Shown: positions 54,302 to 63,623, counted from the first letter of the stretch. The stretch is 64,000 nucleotides of DNA from Hyphomicrobiaceae bacterium (GCA_022842785.1 JALHOW010000003.1:186001-250000); one strand, 5' to 3'. Translations and numbers: made by a program. Notes: generated by a model not told the origin, from the letters alone.

Positions 54302-55687
54302 ATGTCGAGTGGAAATCCGGACTTTGCCAAACTTCGCCTTGCTGAAATTCTAGGAGCTCTCAGTCACGCCCTGGACATGGTTGAGGGCCAGCCCGCTGGT
54401 CACTGTGTGCGCTGCTGTTGGATTGCCTTGCACATCGGCCATGAAATCGGCCTCACAGACGCGCAGATCTCAGAGTTGTACTACACGGTACTGCTGAAAG
54501 ACCTCGGCTGCAGCAGCAATGCCGCGCGCATTTGCAAGCTGTTCCTGGCCGATGACGTCATCTTCAAGCGTGACATCAAGACGATCAACGACAGCCTTCC
54601 GGAAGCCTTACGCTTTGTGCTTTCTCATACGGGTTTGCAGTCCGGTCTCGCTGAGCGCTTCCGGACTATCGTGCACGTGTTCCTCAACAGCGGCGAGATC
54701 TCTCGCGAGCTCATCGAAACTCGCTGTCACCGCGGCGCCGATATAGCGCGGCAGATGCGCTTTTCCGAGCCCGTCGCGCAGGGCATACAGAACCTGGATG
54801 AGCATTGGGACGGCGGCGGCCAGCCGATCGGTCTACGTGGTGCGACCATACCGATCTATTCGCGCATCGCACTCATGGCGCAGGTGATCGATGTGTTCCT
54901 GACGACCAACGGTATCGACGCCGCCCGTCACGAGGTGAAGCGTCGGGCCGGAAAATGGTTTGATCCGGGCCTTGCGGCTGCATTCGAGCGTGTGGCGGCG
55001 CGACCTGATTTCTGGGACACGCTGCTTTCTGACGGCTTGCAGGAGGCGCTGTTTACCTTGGAGCCGGCGCGGTTGATCGTGTCCGTTGACGAAGACTATC
55101 TCGACGACATTGCGGGAGCATTCGCGAAGATCATCGATTCCAAAAGCCCCTACACTGCCGGGCATAGCGAGCGCGTCACGCTATTTACGGACCTGATTGC
55201 AGAGCAACTTGGCCTCAGCGCCGAGCGTCGCCGATGGCTCAAGCGGGCTGCGCTCCTGCATGACATCGGCAAGCTCGGGGTCAGCAATTCCATTCTCGAC
55301 AAGCCCGACAAACTCGATGCCGACGAGTGGGTCGCGATGAAGATGCATGCAGCTCACACCGAAACCATTCTGTCGCGGATCGCTGCCTTCGGCGATCTGG
55401 CCGCGGTGGCCGGTGCACACCACGAACGGCTCGACGGCAAGGGCTATCCCCACGGCCTTGCGGGTGATCAGATCGCCCTCGAAAGTCGCATCATCACCGT
55501 CGCTGACATCTTCGACGCCCTGACGGCAGAGAGGCCGTATCGAGCCGCCATGCCCGTCAGCAAAGCGTTGGAGATCATGACCTCCATGGTCGATACCGCC
55601 ATCGATGAGGATTGCTTCGATGCATTGCGGAGGGCCTTGGCGCAAGTGGACCAAGGCTTGAAGGAACCGCTCCAGGACGTTGCGTGA
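54302..55687 (+). CDS. HD-GYP domain phosphohydrolase
   Basis: 461 residues in two HD-type halves. The C-terminal half is a complete HD-GYP domain: HSERV, LLHDIGKLGV and HHERLDGKGYP (His373, His374), as in cyclic-di-GMP phosphodiesterases. The N-terminal half is degenerate: LLKDLGC replaces the HD core, and NLDEHWDGGGQPIGLRG replaces HHE-GYP. No sensor or membrane segment is seen. ATG 54302 follows GGGAGCG. It is transcribed alone, between a secreted-protein gene and a small opposite-strand gene. Confidence 0.9.
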   Translation: MSSGNPDFAKLRLAEILGALSHALDMVEGQPAGHCVRCCWIALHIGHEIGLTDAQISELYYTVLLKDLGCSSNAARICKLFLADDVIFKRDIKTINDSLPEALRFVLSHTGLQSGLAERFRTIVHVFLNSGEISRELIETRCHRGADIARQMRFSEPVAQGIQNLDEHWDGGGQPIGLRGATIPIYSRIALMAQVIDVFLTTNGIDAARHEVKRRAGKWFDPGLAAAFERVAARPDFWDTLLSDGLQEALFTLEPARLIVSVDEDYLDDIAGAFAKIIDSKSPYTAGHSERVTLFTDLIAEQLGLSAERRRWLKRAALLHDIGKLGVSNSILDKPDKLDADEWVAMKMHAAHTETILSRIAAFGDLAAVAGAHHERLDGKGYPHGLAGDQIALESRIITVADIFDALTAERPYRAAMPVSKALEIMTSMVDTAIDEDCFDALRRALAQVDQGLKEPLQDVA

Positions 55688-55926
55688 TCGGCTTAGAGTG
55701 TCATTCGGGAAATTGGCGGTCATCAATCACGCTAGGCGCCCTTGCGCAACAAAGCCCGACACGTCAAGACATGTCGCGTCTCTTCGCGCTCTGTCCGGGC
55801 AAAAAGAAGGACCGGGGAGTGCTCCCAGCCCGCTCCCGTTAGGGAGCTGCGTGACGTTTGACGATGCGTTCCTGCAGCCAAGGTGATGGCTAACACCGTC
55901 GAATTCACAAGGCTTTTGTCCGAGTG

Positions 55927-56256
55927 CTATTCCGGCACGCTCCCACCGTGCCCGCGAGACCAGATGCTGAGGAACTCGGACGAATCGCTATACGTCATGC
56001 CGCGCGCGGTAATGCTGACCCGAGCTCCCGTGCCAATGTAGCTCACGGCCTCCTCAATCGCTTGTCGTAATGGAAGCGGTCGGCTCAGTGGCGAAGGTGT
56101 GACAATCACTCCATCGCCCGTGTCGATCTCGTAGCTGATGTCGAGGTGCACAAGCTCATCGAGTGGAATGGCGGACAGCAAGCGTGAGAAATCCCCTTCG
56201 CTGCTTCGTTTGACCTTACGTGTCGCGTCCGGCGTACGGCGCTTGATCCGGGACAT
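55927..56256 (-). CDS. Small protein of an unrecognised family (paralogue B)
   Basis: 109 residues. Core SAIPLDELVHLDISYEI, SPLSRPLPLRQAIEEA, IGTGARVSITARG and TYSDSSEFLSIWSR, closely matching the gene at 46351-46614. It has about 25 extra basic residues at the N-terminus (MSRIKRRTPDATRKVKRSS). ATG 56256 was chosen because upstream codons in the open frame are unlike a protein start. It is isolated between the HD-GYP and kinase genes. Function unknown. Confidence 0.72.
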   Translation of the reverse strand: MSRIKRRTPDATRKVKRSSEGDFSRLLSAIPLDELVHLDISYEIDTGDGVIVTPSPLSRPLPLRQAIEEAVSYIGTGARVSITARGMTYSDSSEFLSIWSRGHGGSVPE

Positions 56257-56457
56257 CTGCGCAACGTCTCTTTGACCGTCGCAGCTCCTCCTGCGCGACC
56301 TGCAGACAAGGTCATGCCATCTGTCAACGTTGCGCGCCGTGGATTGGATCACCAGTCCCTACTCCTGCTGGATGGGGTCAGCTCCGATCGTCTATTGGGC
56401 CGGCGGCAGGCAGCAAGCCGGAGCTTGCGCTCATTGCATCCCTGACACTGGCTACCG

Positions 56458-56484
56458 GGAAACTTTTCAATGAAGATCAGCGTT
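56458..56484 (+). promoter_or_regulatory. Near-consensus EcfG-type promoter before the HWE kinase
   Basis: GGAAAC (56458-56463), a 17-base spacer, and CGTT (56481-56484). The EcfG consensus is GGAAC with 16-17 bases to CGTT; here one A is extra. It starts transcription just before ATG 56512, consistent with that start. Confidence 0.35.
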
Positions 56485-56511
56485 CCACTATACGCTGGGA
56501 GGGAACGAAGA

Positions 56512-58005
56512 ATGCCAAGACGCGGTCCGCGGGATCAGCGGTTCCTGAAAATGGACGCCGATGTCGGTGATGGCTTGCGGCATGGCGGTGTCGGGGTGTG
56601 GCGCTGGAGAATCGGTTCCGACGAAGTTTGCTGGTCGGATAATTTGGAAGCCGTACACGGGCTACCCGCCGGCAGTTTCGACGGCACCCTCTCCAGTTTT
56701 CAGCGCGACCTTCATTCCGAGGATATCGAAGCGGTGTGGTCGAACATCCGCCGGACACTTGAAACCGGTGCGCCCTATCGGGCCGTATATCGCTCTGCCC
56801 TGGCACCGGAGCGCTGCATTGAGGCCGCGGGAGGCATCACCGAGACATCCGATGGAACGCGGTTACTCACCGGCGTGTGCTTCGATGTCACGTCGCGCGT
56901 GCGCAAAGAACAGGAACTCGCGCGTCGTCTGAGGCAGCAGCAAGTGGTGACGGAGCTCGGCACGTATGCCCTTGCCGAGGCAGATTTCAGCAAGGTCCTC
57001 ACGCGCGTCGTTGAGACCGCGGTCGAAGCGTTCGATGTGCCTTTCGCCAAGGTCCTGCAGCTCGACGATACAGCCGATCAACTCCTGCTGGTCGCAGGCG
57101 TCGGCTGGAGCCAGGGACTTGTTGGGCGCGCTATGGTCGGGACGGAGCAAGAGTCACAAGCGGGCTACACTCTGCTCAAGGCCGAACCCGTTGTCGTTGA
57201 GGATCTGCACGCGGAAACACGCTTCTCTGGTCCGCAATTGCTCCATGATCATCGGGTCCGCAGCGGAATGAGCGCTGTCATTGCCGGGGTCGAACAGCGT
57301 CCTTTCGGCGTGTTCGGTGTTCACACCCCAGATGTCCGCACGTTCGACGATTTCGATGTCGGGTTGCTCGTATCGATCGCCAATATCGTCGCCAATGCCG
57401 CGCGCCACCACCGGGCCGCGGAACGGCAGAGGCTGCTCATGCGCGAAATGGCCCATCGCTCTGGCAATCTCATGCAAGTAGTGACATCCATCGCCCGGCA
57501 AACGTTCCTCCCGGAAAGTGATCGATTGGCGTCCCTGAGCGCGTTCTCGGCACGACTGGAAATGCTCTCGCGAGCCAACTATGCGGTGGCTCGCGGCGGA
57601 TGGAGCACCGTCCGCTTCCGCACAATCGTAAGCGAAGCGCTCGGCCCCATGATCGAACGCTTTGATCTCGCGGGCCGGGACATCGTGTTGCCGGCAGAAC
57701 TCGCATTTGATCTGAGCCTGGTCCTGCACGAGCTCGCGACGAACTCGATCAAGTACGGGGCCCTGTCGCGGTCCATCGGGACGGTCGCAGTGTCATGGCA
57801 GTTGCGTCGCAAAGAGTCATCCGGTCGCGTCTTGAAAATCGAATGGCGTGACCCGACGCCGTCGTCGTGGACGCCGGAGCAGGGCGCAAGATTCGGCTCG
57901 ACCCTGCAGCGGCTTCTGGTTGAAAAGAAATGGAAGGGCCGGATGGACGTCGATCTCTCGCACGGATATCAGTGGGTCGCCACAATCCCCCTTCCGGCAC
58001 GGTGA
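56512..58005 (+). CDS. PAS-GAF-HWE sensor histidine kinase
   Basis: 497 residues, soluble. A PAS-like domain (WRWRIGSDEVCWSDNL to FDVTSRVRKEQEL) is followed by a GAF domain (VLTRVVETAVEAFDVPFAKVLQL to IANIVANAARHHR) and an HWE-type kinase core: H-box MREMAHRSGNLMQVV with phosphorylated His near 315, and an ATPase region with LHELATNSIKYGAL. HWE kinases in this order often feed the general stress response. ATG 56512 has GGGAGGGA upstream; the in-frame ATG at 56470 would lie upstream of the promoter. No response regulator is adjacent. Confidence 0.9.
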   Translation: MPRRGPRDQRFLKMDADVGDGLRHGGVGVWRWRIGSDEVCWSDNLEAVHGLPAGSFDGTLSSFQRDLHSEDIEAVWSNIRRTLETGAPYRAVYRSALAPERCIEAAGGITETSDGTRLLTGVCFDVTSRVRKEQELARRLRQQQVVTELGTYALAEADFSKVLTRVVETAVEAFDVPFAKVLQLDDTADQLLLVAGVGWSQGLVGRAMVGTEQESQAGYTLLKAEPVVVEDLHAETRFSGPQLLHDHRVRSGMSAVIAGVEQRPFGVFGVHTPDVRTFDDFDVGLLVSIANIVANAARHHRAAERQRLLMREMAHRSGNLMQVVTSIARQTFLPESDRLASLSAFSARLEMLSRANYAVARGGWSTVRFRTIVSEALGPMIERFDLAGRDIVLPAELAFDLSLVLHELATNSIKYGALSRSIGTVAVSWQLRRKESSGRVLKIEWRDPTPSSWTPEQGARFGSTLQRLLVEKKWKGRMDVDLSHGYQWVATIPLPAR

Positions 58006-58032
58006 TCGCACACAGCAAAAGGGCGGTCTTTC

Positions 58033-59247
58033 TCATGCCGGCGACGCTTCGGTAAGCGGGAGTTCGACGACAAATGCCGTTCCCGGGCTGTGCGCCACGA
58101 TTTCGAGGGTTGCACGACACTGGCCCAGCAGCGCCCGAACAATCTTCATTCCAAGTCCACCGCTGGCCTTCGTCGTGAAGCCGTTGGGCAGCCCCGTTCC
58201 ATGATCGCGGATGGTGAGCGTGACGCTGGCATCTGCGGTCCGAACCAGACGGACGTCAACGACACCGCCCTTATCGCCCGGGTAGGCGTGCTTGATCGCG
58301 TTGCTGATGAGTTCGGTTGCGAGCAAGCCAACGTGGACGGCCCGATCGGTCACCATGCTGACTTCGGCATCCGACACATAGCGAATGTCGCATGTGCTCG
58401 CGAGAGCCTTCATGTCGCGACAGAGGTCGCCGAGATAAGCGCTCAGGTCCACGCTGCCGACGCTTGCCGATCGGTACAGCCGTTCATGGACCCGTGCTAC
58501 CGCCGATATGCGGCTGATCGCATCCTGCAAACTTTGTCCGGCGGGACTGTCGCGCATTGTCGACGCCTGCAGACTGAGCATACTTGCAACCATCTGAAGG
58601 CTGTTCTTCACGCGATGGTTGATTTCTTTCAGCAGCACCAATTGGTGGTCCACATAGCGCCGCCGCTCGATCGCCATGCCGAGGATGTTCGCAGCACCCT
58701 GCAAGAACGTCAGATCGTGGGACGTGAATTCGCCCGCTGAACGGCTGTCGACTTCGAGTACGCCGAACGGCGCGCCATCACCTTGAAGAATGACGTTGAT
58801 CGCGCGCCGCACGCCATGGCTCGCGAGAAGCTCCGGCGTGCGAAACCGCTCCTCCTGATCCAAATGGTTGGAGATGACAGGGGTTCCGGTCTTGAAAGCA
58901 AATCCCGACGGGGATGCAAGATCGGCGACGATCCGTGCTGATCCAACGACGCCCGGGTTCCACCCAACGCCGGCGCAGACGAGCAAGGAATTTTCGTCGG
59001 GCAGATACTGCAATATCTTGCAGAGCTCCGCACCAAGACCGTCAGCCGCGAGTTCTGCAGCCCGGTCCAGCAGCTTGGTGAGATCATTCTGCTTGAGGGC
59101 GACGACACCCAGCTCCGCCAGCAGGTCTTGCTGGTGCAAGCGATAGGCTAGCTGGGTATCAGATCGCACCGGCGCCGAGCCATCGGGCGGCGCCTCAACG
59201 ACGGCCGTGGCGTGGCGTTGCGTCGGGCTCTCAGTCGGCTCGATCAT
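58033..59247 (-). CDS. GAF-HisKA_2 sensor histidine kinase
   Basis: 404 residues, soluble. The GAF domain (LLDRAAELAADGLGAELCKILQY to GAANILGMAIERRRYV) is similar to the one in the facing kinase. The kinase core is of the HisKA_2 type: H-box LLKEINHRVKNSLQMV with phosphorylated His near 211, then ATELISNAIKHAY and GGLGMKIVRAL. ATG 59247 has AGGA about nine bases upstream; a longer frame to 59391 lacks support. It converges on the HWE kinase with 27 bases between stops. No response regulator is adjacent. Confidence 0.9.
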   Translation of the reverse strand: MIEPTESPTQRHATAVVEAPPDGSAPVRSDTQLAYRLHQQDLLAELGVVALKQNDLTKLLDRAAELAADGLGAELCKILQYLPDENSLLVCAGVGWNPGVVGSARIVADLASPSGFAFKTGTPVISNHLDQEERFRTPELLASHGVRRAINVILQGDGAPFGVLEVDSRSAGEFTSHDLTFLQGAANILGMAIERRRYVDHQLVLLKEINHRVKNSLQMVASMLSLQASTMRDSPAGQSLQDAISRISAVARVHERLYRSASVGSVDLSAYLGDLCRDMKALASTCDIRYVSDAEVSMVTDRAVHVGLLATELISNAIKHAYPGDKGGVVDVRLVRTADASVTLTIRDHGTGLPNGFTTKASGGLGMKIVRALLGQCRATLEIVAHSPGTAFVVELPLTEASPA

Positions 59248-59929
59248 TTCCTGCCTTCCTGCCACCAAGCACCCCCCAGTCAGTTCACGGTACCGGGTGC
59301 CGACTTCAAATCTGCGGCGCGCGCAGCGTTGTCGGGCGTCACGCAGAGCACGCCGAGATCGAGCGCCAAGGCACGGTGCACGGCTGCACACTCTGCTGGC
59401 AGATGTAGCGCAGGGACGTCATTAATGTGGCGCAATCGAGGCTTGCCGACGCAGCTTCAACTTCGCGGGCTGGCGTATTGCGCGGCAGCGGCTTTCGCAA
59501 TTTTCTCCCTAGATGCGATACCCGTCGGGCAGCCCCCGAGGTATGCAACAATGTGCATCGCGATGCGCGCAGAGATGCAAAACTGCACCAATGCTAGAAA
59601 TTCAATGACAGTTCCCGCCCGAAAATAGCGCACATCACGCCAGTATTTCAGGCGCTGGACTGCGTGTCGCGACGCACGCTCCGCTACTGCGCAGGCGATA
59701 TTAATATTCATATTCATCCGCTTAATACAGGTGTTCGTTTGCGACGGGGCGCGCCTCGATCAATCAGGCGCACATCAGACTGTCAGCTCTGCCACATTCG
59801 AAAAATGCATATCGCCGACTTACGATCGGTCTGTCGAATCATTCAATGCCGTGACAGAGTTTCAGAAAATAGATCGAGAGGGGGGCGCTGAGGAGACAAT
59901 ATCGAGCACATATGGAAAGGAATATGGCC
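59248..59929. other. A+T-enriched gap
   Basis: About 680 bases without a convincing gene. The right half is A+T-rich, with a palindrome ATATTAATAT at 59698-59707, a plausible target for MucR or similar silencers. Confidence 0.45.
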
Positions 59930-60184
59930 ATGCACTCTACGGACTTAAGGACCCGCCTTATTAGGACACTACTTCAGTTCGATTCCGAAATACTGACTCG
60001 GAAAAGTGCTGCAGCGGCCTCTGTCGAAGTACTTGCCGATGTCACAGGACAGCTTTGCTCATTAATTCTCAAAGAGAACGGCGAGGCTGTCTTCAAGGAG
60101 TGCCTCGAAAACATTGTCGAGCATATCGAGGCAAGGGCGCGCATGCCCGCGCCGGTCCAGACGTGCGCGGACGCAATGAATTAA
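59930..60184 (+). CDS. Small helical protein of unknown function
   Basis: 84 residues. Mostly helical: LRTRLIRTLLQFDSEI, AASVEVLADVTGQLCSLIL, AVFKECLENIVEHIEARA. Two cysteines, no signal. ATG 59930 was chosen because AAGGA lies eight bases upstream; the ATGs at 59912 and 59924 have poorer spacing. Isolated. I do not recognise it. Confidence 0.58.
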   Translation: MHSTDLRTRLIRTLLQFDSEILTRKSAAAASVEVLADVTGQLCSLILKENGEAVFKECLENIVEHIEARARMPAPVQTCADAMN

Positions 60185-60260
60185 CGGCGGGCCACGCGGC
60201 TGACTGCTGCCTCAGCGTGACAGCTGATGATCATGCCACAGCCCAGCGCGCGCCGCGCGC

Positions 60261-60566
60261 CTAGTGCTTGTGTGTCTCGCCGCTCGAGGGCTGCTCGTCG
60301 CTTTGTTTCAGCCCGCCCATCATGCTGGCCATGTTGCGACAGCACGGACACATCATGCCCCCCATCATGGGCTTGCTGGGTGCGGCCGCGGGCTTGTCGG
60401 CCATGGGATCATCGTCCACCTGCGTTCGTTGCATGCCCATGCAGCCGCTCATGCCGCCCGGCTGCGGCGCGCTCTGGTGCTGCGTCGCGCTCCCCCCGCA
60501 CATCTGCGCGGAGGCCGGGCCGGCAAGGGCGAAAGCGAGCGCGCTGGCGAACAGGATCGTACGCAT
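60261..60566 (-). CDS. Secreted Met/Cys/His-rich protein, probable metal binder
   Basis: 101 residues. A signal peptide (ILFASALAFALAGPASA) precedes a short mature chain rich in methionine, with MCGGS, GCMGMQ, KPMMGGMMCPCC, MASMMGG and a final HKH. Such composition is typical of periplasmic copper-handling proteins. No copper oxidase or efflux gene is adjacent, so the role is inferred from composition only. A G+C hairpin abuts its stop. Confidence 0.72.
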   Translation of the reverse strand: MRTILFASALAFALAGPASAQMCGGSATQHQSAPQPGGMSGCMGMQRTQVDDDPMADKPAAAPSKPMMGGMMCPCCRNMASMMGGLKQSDEQPSSGETHKH

Positions 60567-60827
60567 GGTGTCCTCCGCTTGTGCCGTTGTTGTGTTGCGA
60601 GACTATCGGGTGTTCTGCTTTCCGCGCCTCACAACTGCGTGTCTGCGAAGTCTCGTCGCGCAGGGCCGGATATGCTAGATGAAGCGCTGCGATGAATAGC
60701 GACGAGGTCGGAGATGTAGCCGATTTCGCGGGCCAGCACCTAGGTTGCGCCTAAGGTAGCAAACCCGCTGGAACCAAGCGGCGAGCTCGGCCAACGGCCT
60801 GCGCCGATTTCTGATCTGCACTCACGC

Positions 60828-61607
60828 TTATTGCGCTGCACGGTCGCTCGCCCATTGCAGCACATCATCCGCCAGCGCCTCCCAGCCGCTTTCGGCGATC
60901 AGGTAGTGCGACTTGCCCTCGACGATCTTGAGATCGGTGCGCGCGGACGACTTTGCGTACTTCTTCACGTTCTGCCGCACCATTCCGTGCTCGACAGTTC
61001 GATCTTCCGTTGCCGAGACGAGAAGCAGGGGTGCTCTGTCCGCTTTCTTCCAGTTTACGCCGGCGCCGAAGCCGAGCACCGATTGATAATAGATCCGCCC
61101 AGGCGCGGGGACGATCTGCGCATCGTACGCCTCCTTCTGCGCGTCGAGCGAAAGCGTGTTGGCGAAGTTCTTGGCAAAACCCTTGAAGCTCATGGTGAGC
61201 GCGCGCGACCAGCCACGCCAAGCGAGGAACACGGGCAGTGCGGCGAGGAATGCTTTGGGGCCCGCCATGATGCCAGCTGCAGGACCGGGATCGATGGAAA
61301 CACCGGCGACACCGTAGCCGCGGTCGAGCAGCATCTGCACGATCAGGCCACCATAGGAGTGCCCAATCAGGATCGGCTTCTTGTCTAGGCCGTCGATGAT
61401 CTTCGCGTAGTGGTCGACAATCTTGCCGAGCGTCATCTGCCCGAGCTCAGGAAGAGGAGCGGCGCGGAGAGCCTCGATGGGGCGATCCATCAGCGGCCAA
61501 GACGGCGCGAGTGTCCTGTAACCGAGGGCTTCATAGTGTTCGCGCCAGGGTTCCCAGATCTTCGCTGTCAGCCAGGCGCCATGGATGAAGAGGACGGTCT
61601 TGCTCAT
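60828..61607 (-). CDS. Alpha/beta hydrolase
   Basis: 259 residues. FIHGAWLTAKIWEPW opens the fold, Ser84 is in GHSYGG, the acid loop is SATEDRTVE and the histidine is in EGKSHYLIAE. The W-rich opening resembles alpha/beta hydrolases acting on lipophilic or aromatic esters or lactones; substrate unknown. It is the last gene of a four-gene leftward operon with a 41-base gap to the reductase gene. Confidence 0.87.
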   Translation of the reverse strand: MSKTVLFIHGAWLTAKIWEPWREHYEALGYRTLAPSWPLMDRPIEALRAAPLPELGQMTLGKIVDHYAKIIDGLDKKPILIGHSYGGLIVQMLLDRGYGVAGVSIDPGPAAGIMAGPKAFLAALPVFLAWRGWSRALTMSFKGFAKNFANTLSLDAQKEAYDAQIVPAPGRIYYQSVLGFGAGVNWKKADRAPLLLVSATEDRTVEHGMVRQNVKKYAKSSARTDLKIVEGKSHYLIAESGWEALADDVLQWASDRAAQ

Positions 61608-61648
61608 GATACGATTCCTTTGAGGTGCGTGTTGCGTGATGCCGCGCG

Positions 61649-62251
61649 TCAGGCGAAGTGGACGAGATTGAGTGCTGGAAGAGGACCGCCGGGGAACTGG
61701 ACGAGGCGTGCACCGACTGAGAGCGATCCGAAATCGATGCCAGAGAAGCCCAGTCGATCGATGATGGCGCGCACCTCGGCCTTAGACGACGCATCGTCAC
61801 CCGAGTAGAACAGCACACGGCGACCGCCTTCCGCGCCCGGATCGCCGGACAGCAGGTGCGGCTGAAGGTGGTTGAAGGCCTTCACGACGCGCGCCCCGGG
61901 TACAAGCCCGGTGAACACTTCACTCGATGTGCGCCCGTCGAGCTCCGCCGGCTTGAACAGCGGCCCCTCGATCGAATTGTTCGCGTCTATGACGATGCGG
62001 CCGGCGAAATCGGGCAGGCCCGCAAGCGCACCCGGCAGCTTCGACCAATTGATGGCGACGAGCACGATGTCTTTCGACGCCGCTTCCTCGCGCGTGCCGG
62101 CTGTGATTGTCGGGCCTAACTCGCGAACGAGTGACGCGAGTGTTTCCGGGCCACGGCTGTTGGCGATGGTGGCGCTGATGCTTTTGTTGGCGAGCGCGCG
62201 GGCGAAGGCCTGACCGATATTGCCTGCGCCGAGAATGCCGATGCTTTTCAT
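61649..62251 (-). CDS. NADP-binding oxidoreductase, F420-dependent NADP reductase-like
   Basis: 200 residues. The Rossmann motif GILGAGNIGQAFARAL is at the N-terminus, followed by NSRGPETL and a conserved VVKAFNHLQPHLL segment, as in NAD-binding domain 2 proteins annotated as NADPH:F420 or related reductases. There is no reason to expect coenzyme F420 in this organism, so it is probably an NADPH-dependent reductase for another acceptor. It lies between the SDR and hydrolase genes, with gaps of 39 and 41 bases. Confidence 0.85.
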   Translation of the reverse strand: MKSIGILGAGNIGQAFARALANKSISATIANSRGPETLASLVRELGPTITAGTREEAASKDIVLVAINWSKLPGALAGLPDFAGRIVIDANNSIEGPLFKPAELDGRTSSEVFTGLVPGARVVKAFNHLQPHLLSGDPGAEGGRRVLFYSGDDASSKAEVRAIIDRLGFSGIDFGSLSVGARLVQFPGGPLPALNLVHFA

Positions 62252-62290
62252 TTGCGTATCCTTTTGCTTGTGCGTTGCGGTTCCATTGCG

Positions 62291-63043
62291 TCAGGCCGTG
62301 AAGCCGCCGTCGGCGACGATGTCGGCACCGGTGACGAACGCGGCTTCGGGGCTTGCCAGGAAGGCGACGACGCTTGCGATCTCATGCGGCCGGCCGTAGC
62401 GGCCGATCGCCATACCGGGTCCGACGATCTTCGAGACGGGGCCGCCGTCGGGATTCATGTCGGTGTCGGTTGGACCGGGATGCACCGTATTGACCGTGAT
62501 GCCACGCGGGCCGAGGTCACGTACGAGGCTGCGGTTGAAGCCGGTGATAGCGCCCTTGGTGAGCGTGTAGAGCGAGGCCGTCGGGAAGGCGGCATAGCGC
62601 GTCATGGACGAGCCGATGTGGACGATGCGCCCGCCGGCCTTCATGTGACGGACGGCTTCTTGCGTCGCGACGAATACGCCCGTCACGTTCACGGCGATCA
62701 TGCGTTCGTAGGCCGCGAAGGGGATCTCATCGATGGGCCCGCCGAGGCCAAGCCCGGCATTGTTCACGAGGATGTCGAGGCCGCCAAACGCTTCAACTAT
62801 CTTCCGGACCGCCGCGCGCACGGCTTCCGGATTGCCGGCATCGGCCTCGATCGCGATGGCACGGCCGCCTGCTGCCGTGATGGCTGCAACGACCTGTTCC
62901 GCCTTCTCCGGCGAGGCGCTGTAGGTGAGTGCTACAGCAGCGCCATCTGTTGCGAGACGCTTGGCAATGGCAGCGCCGATCGAGCGCGAGCCGCCGGTCA
63001 CGAGGGCGACTTTGCCAACAAGGGATTGGGAGGTGTTGGGCAT
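62291..63043 (-). CDS. SDR family oxidoreductase
   Basis: 250 residues. Cofactor motif TGGSRSIG with an arginine, which usually means NADP(H) preference; NNAG in the middle; catalytic Tyr and Lys in YTLTKGA; a C-terminal GADIVADGG. ATG 63043 follows AAAGGA by seven bases. Second gene of the leftward operon after the SnoaL-like pseudogene. Substrate unknown. Confidence 0.92.
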   Translation of the reverse strand: MPNTSQSLVGKVALVTGGSRSIGAAIAKRLATDGAAVALTYSASPEKAEQVVAAITAAGGRAIAIEADAGNPEAVRAAVRKIVEAFGGLDILVNNAGLGLGGPIDEIPFAAYERMIAVNVTGVFVATQEAVRHMKAGGRIVHIGSSMTRYAAFPTASLYTLTKGAITGFNRSLVRDLGPRGITVNTVHPGPTDTDMNPDGGPVSKIVGPGMAIGRYGRPHEIASVVAFLASPEAAFVTGADIVADGGFTA

Positions 63044-63097
63044 GATATTTCCTTTCAATGTTGAGGTTGGTGGATAGGAGAAGGTCTGCGCTGCGGT

Positions 63098-63623
63098 TCA
63101 GCGCTCACCGCGAAGTTGCGCGAGGAGCCCGGCGCCGTCGGCCACGGTCCAGTGGTCGGTGATCTGCCCGTTGCGGACCCGCATGATGTCCATCACCGCA
63201 AAGCGAGTGACGCGTCCGGTCGGCGCGATGCCGAGGAAGGGGCCGAGATGCGTGCCGTAGTAGGTCTTGTGCGTGTGGACGAGATCGCCTTCGGCAATCT
63301 GGTGGTGAACCTCGGCGCGCCAGTCCGGGAATGCGGCACGGAAGGTCTTGTAGATCACGCGTGCCGTCGCGATTGGCGGGGAAGCCACCGAACGGCGTGT
63401 GATCGACGTAGTCGAGGGCGAACAGGCGCTCGAAGAGGCCGAAGTCGCCATCCCGCTGCACGCCTTCCAGCAGGCGGTTAATGACCGTCTTGTTGTCGGC
63501 GGGGCCACCAAAGGCAGTCGCTGCTGTCGGCAAGGGCAGGAGGACCGCAGCCAGCGCCTTGTCCAAGGCGCGGCGGCTGATGGCTGCTGTGCCAAGGCGG
63601 AGACCGTGTGCTGTGGGGGCCAT
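63098..63623 (-). pseudogene. SnoaL-like / NTF2-fold protein, frameshifted
   Basis: A SnoaL-like ester cyclase or polyketide-cyclase family gene split by a frame change. The first part (NRLLEGVQRDGDFGLFERLF, DYVDHTPFGGFP) ends in one frame; the rest (RVIYKTFRAAFPDW, THKTYYGTHLG, DIMRVRNGQITDHWTV) continues in another. The join is at a run of four G on the plus strand (63378-63381); one base less restores a continuous protein of about 174 residues with a signal-like N-terminus. ATG 63623 has GGAG upstream. A sequencing error is possible. Confidence 0.75.
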
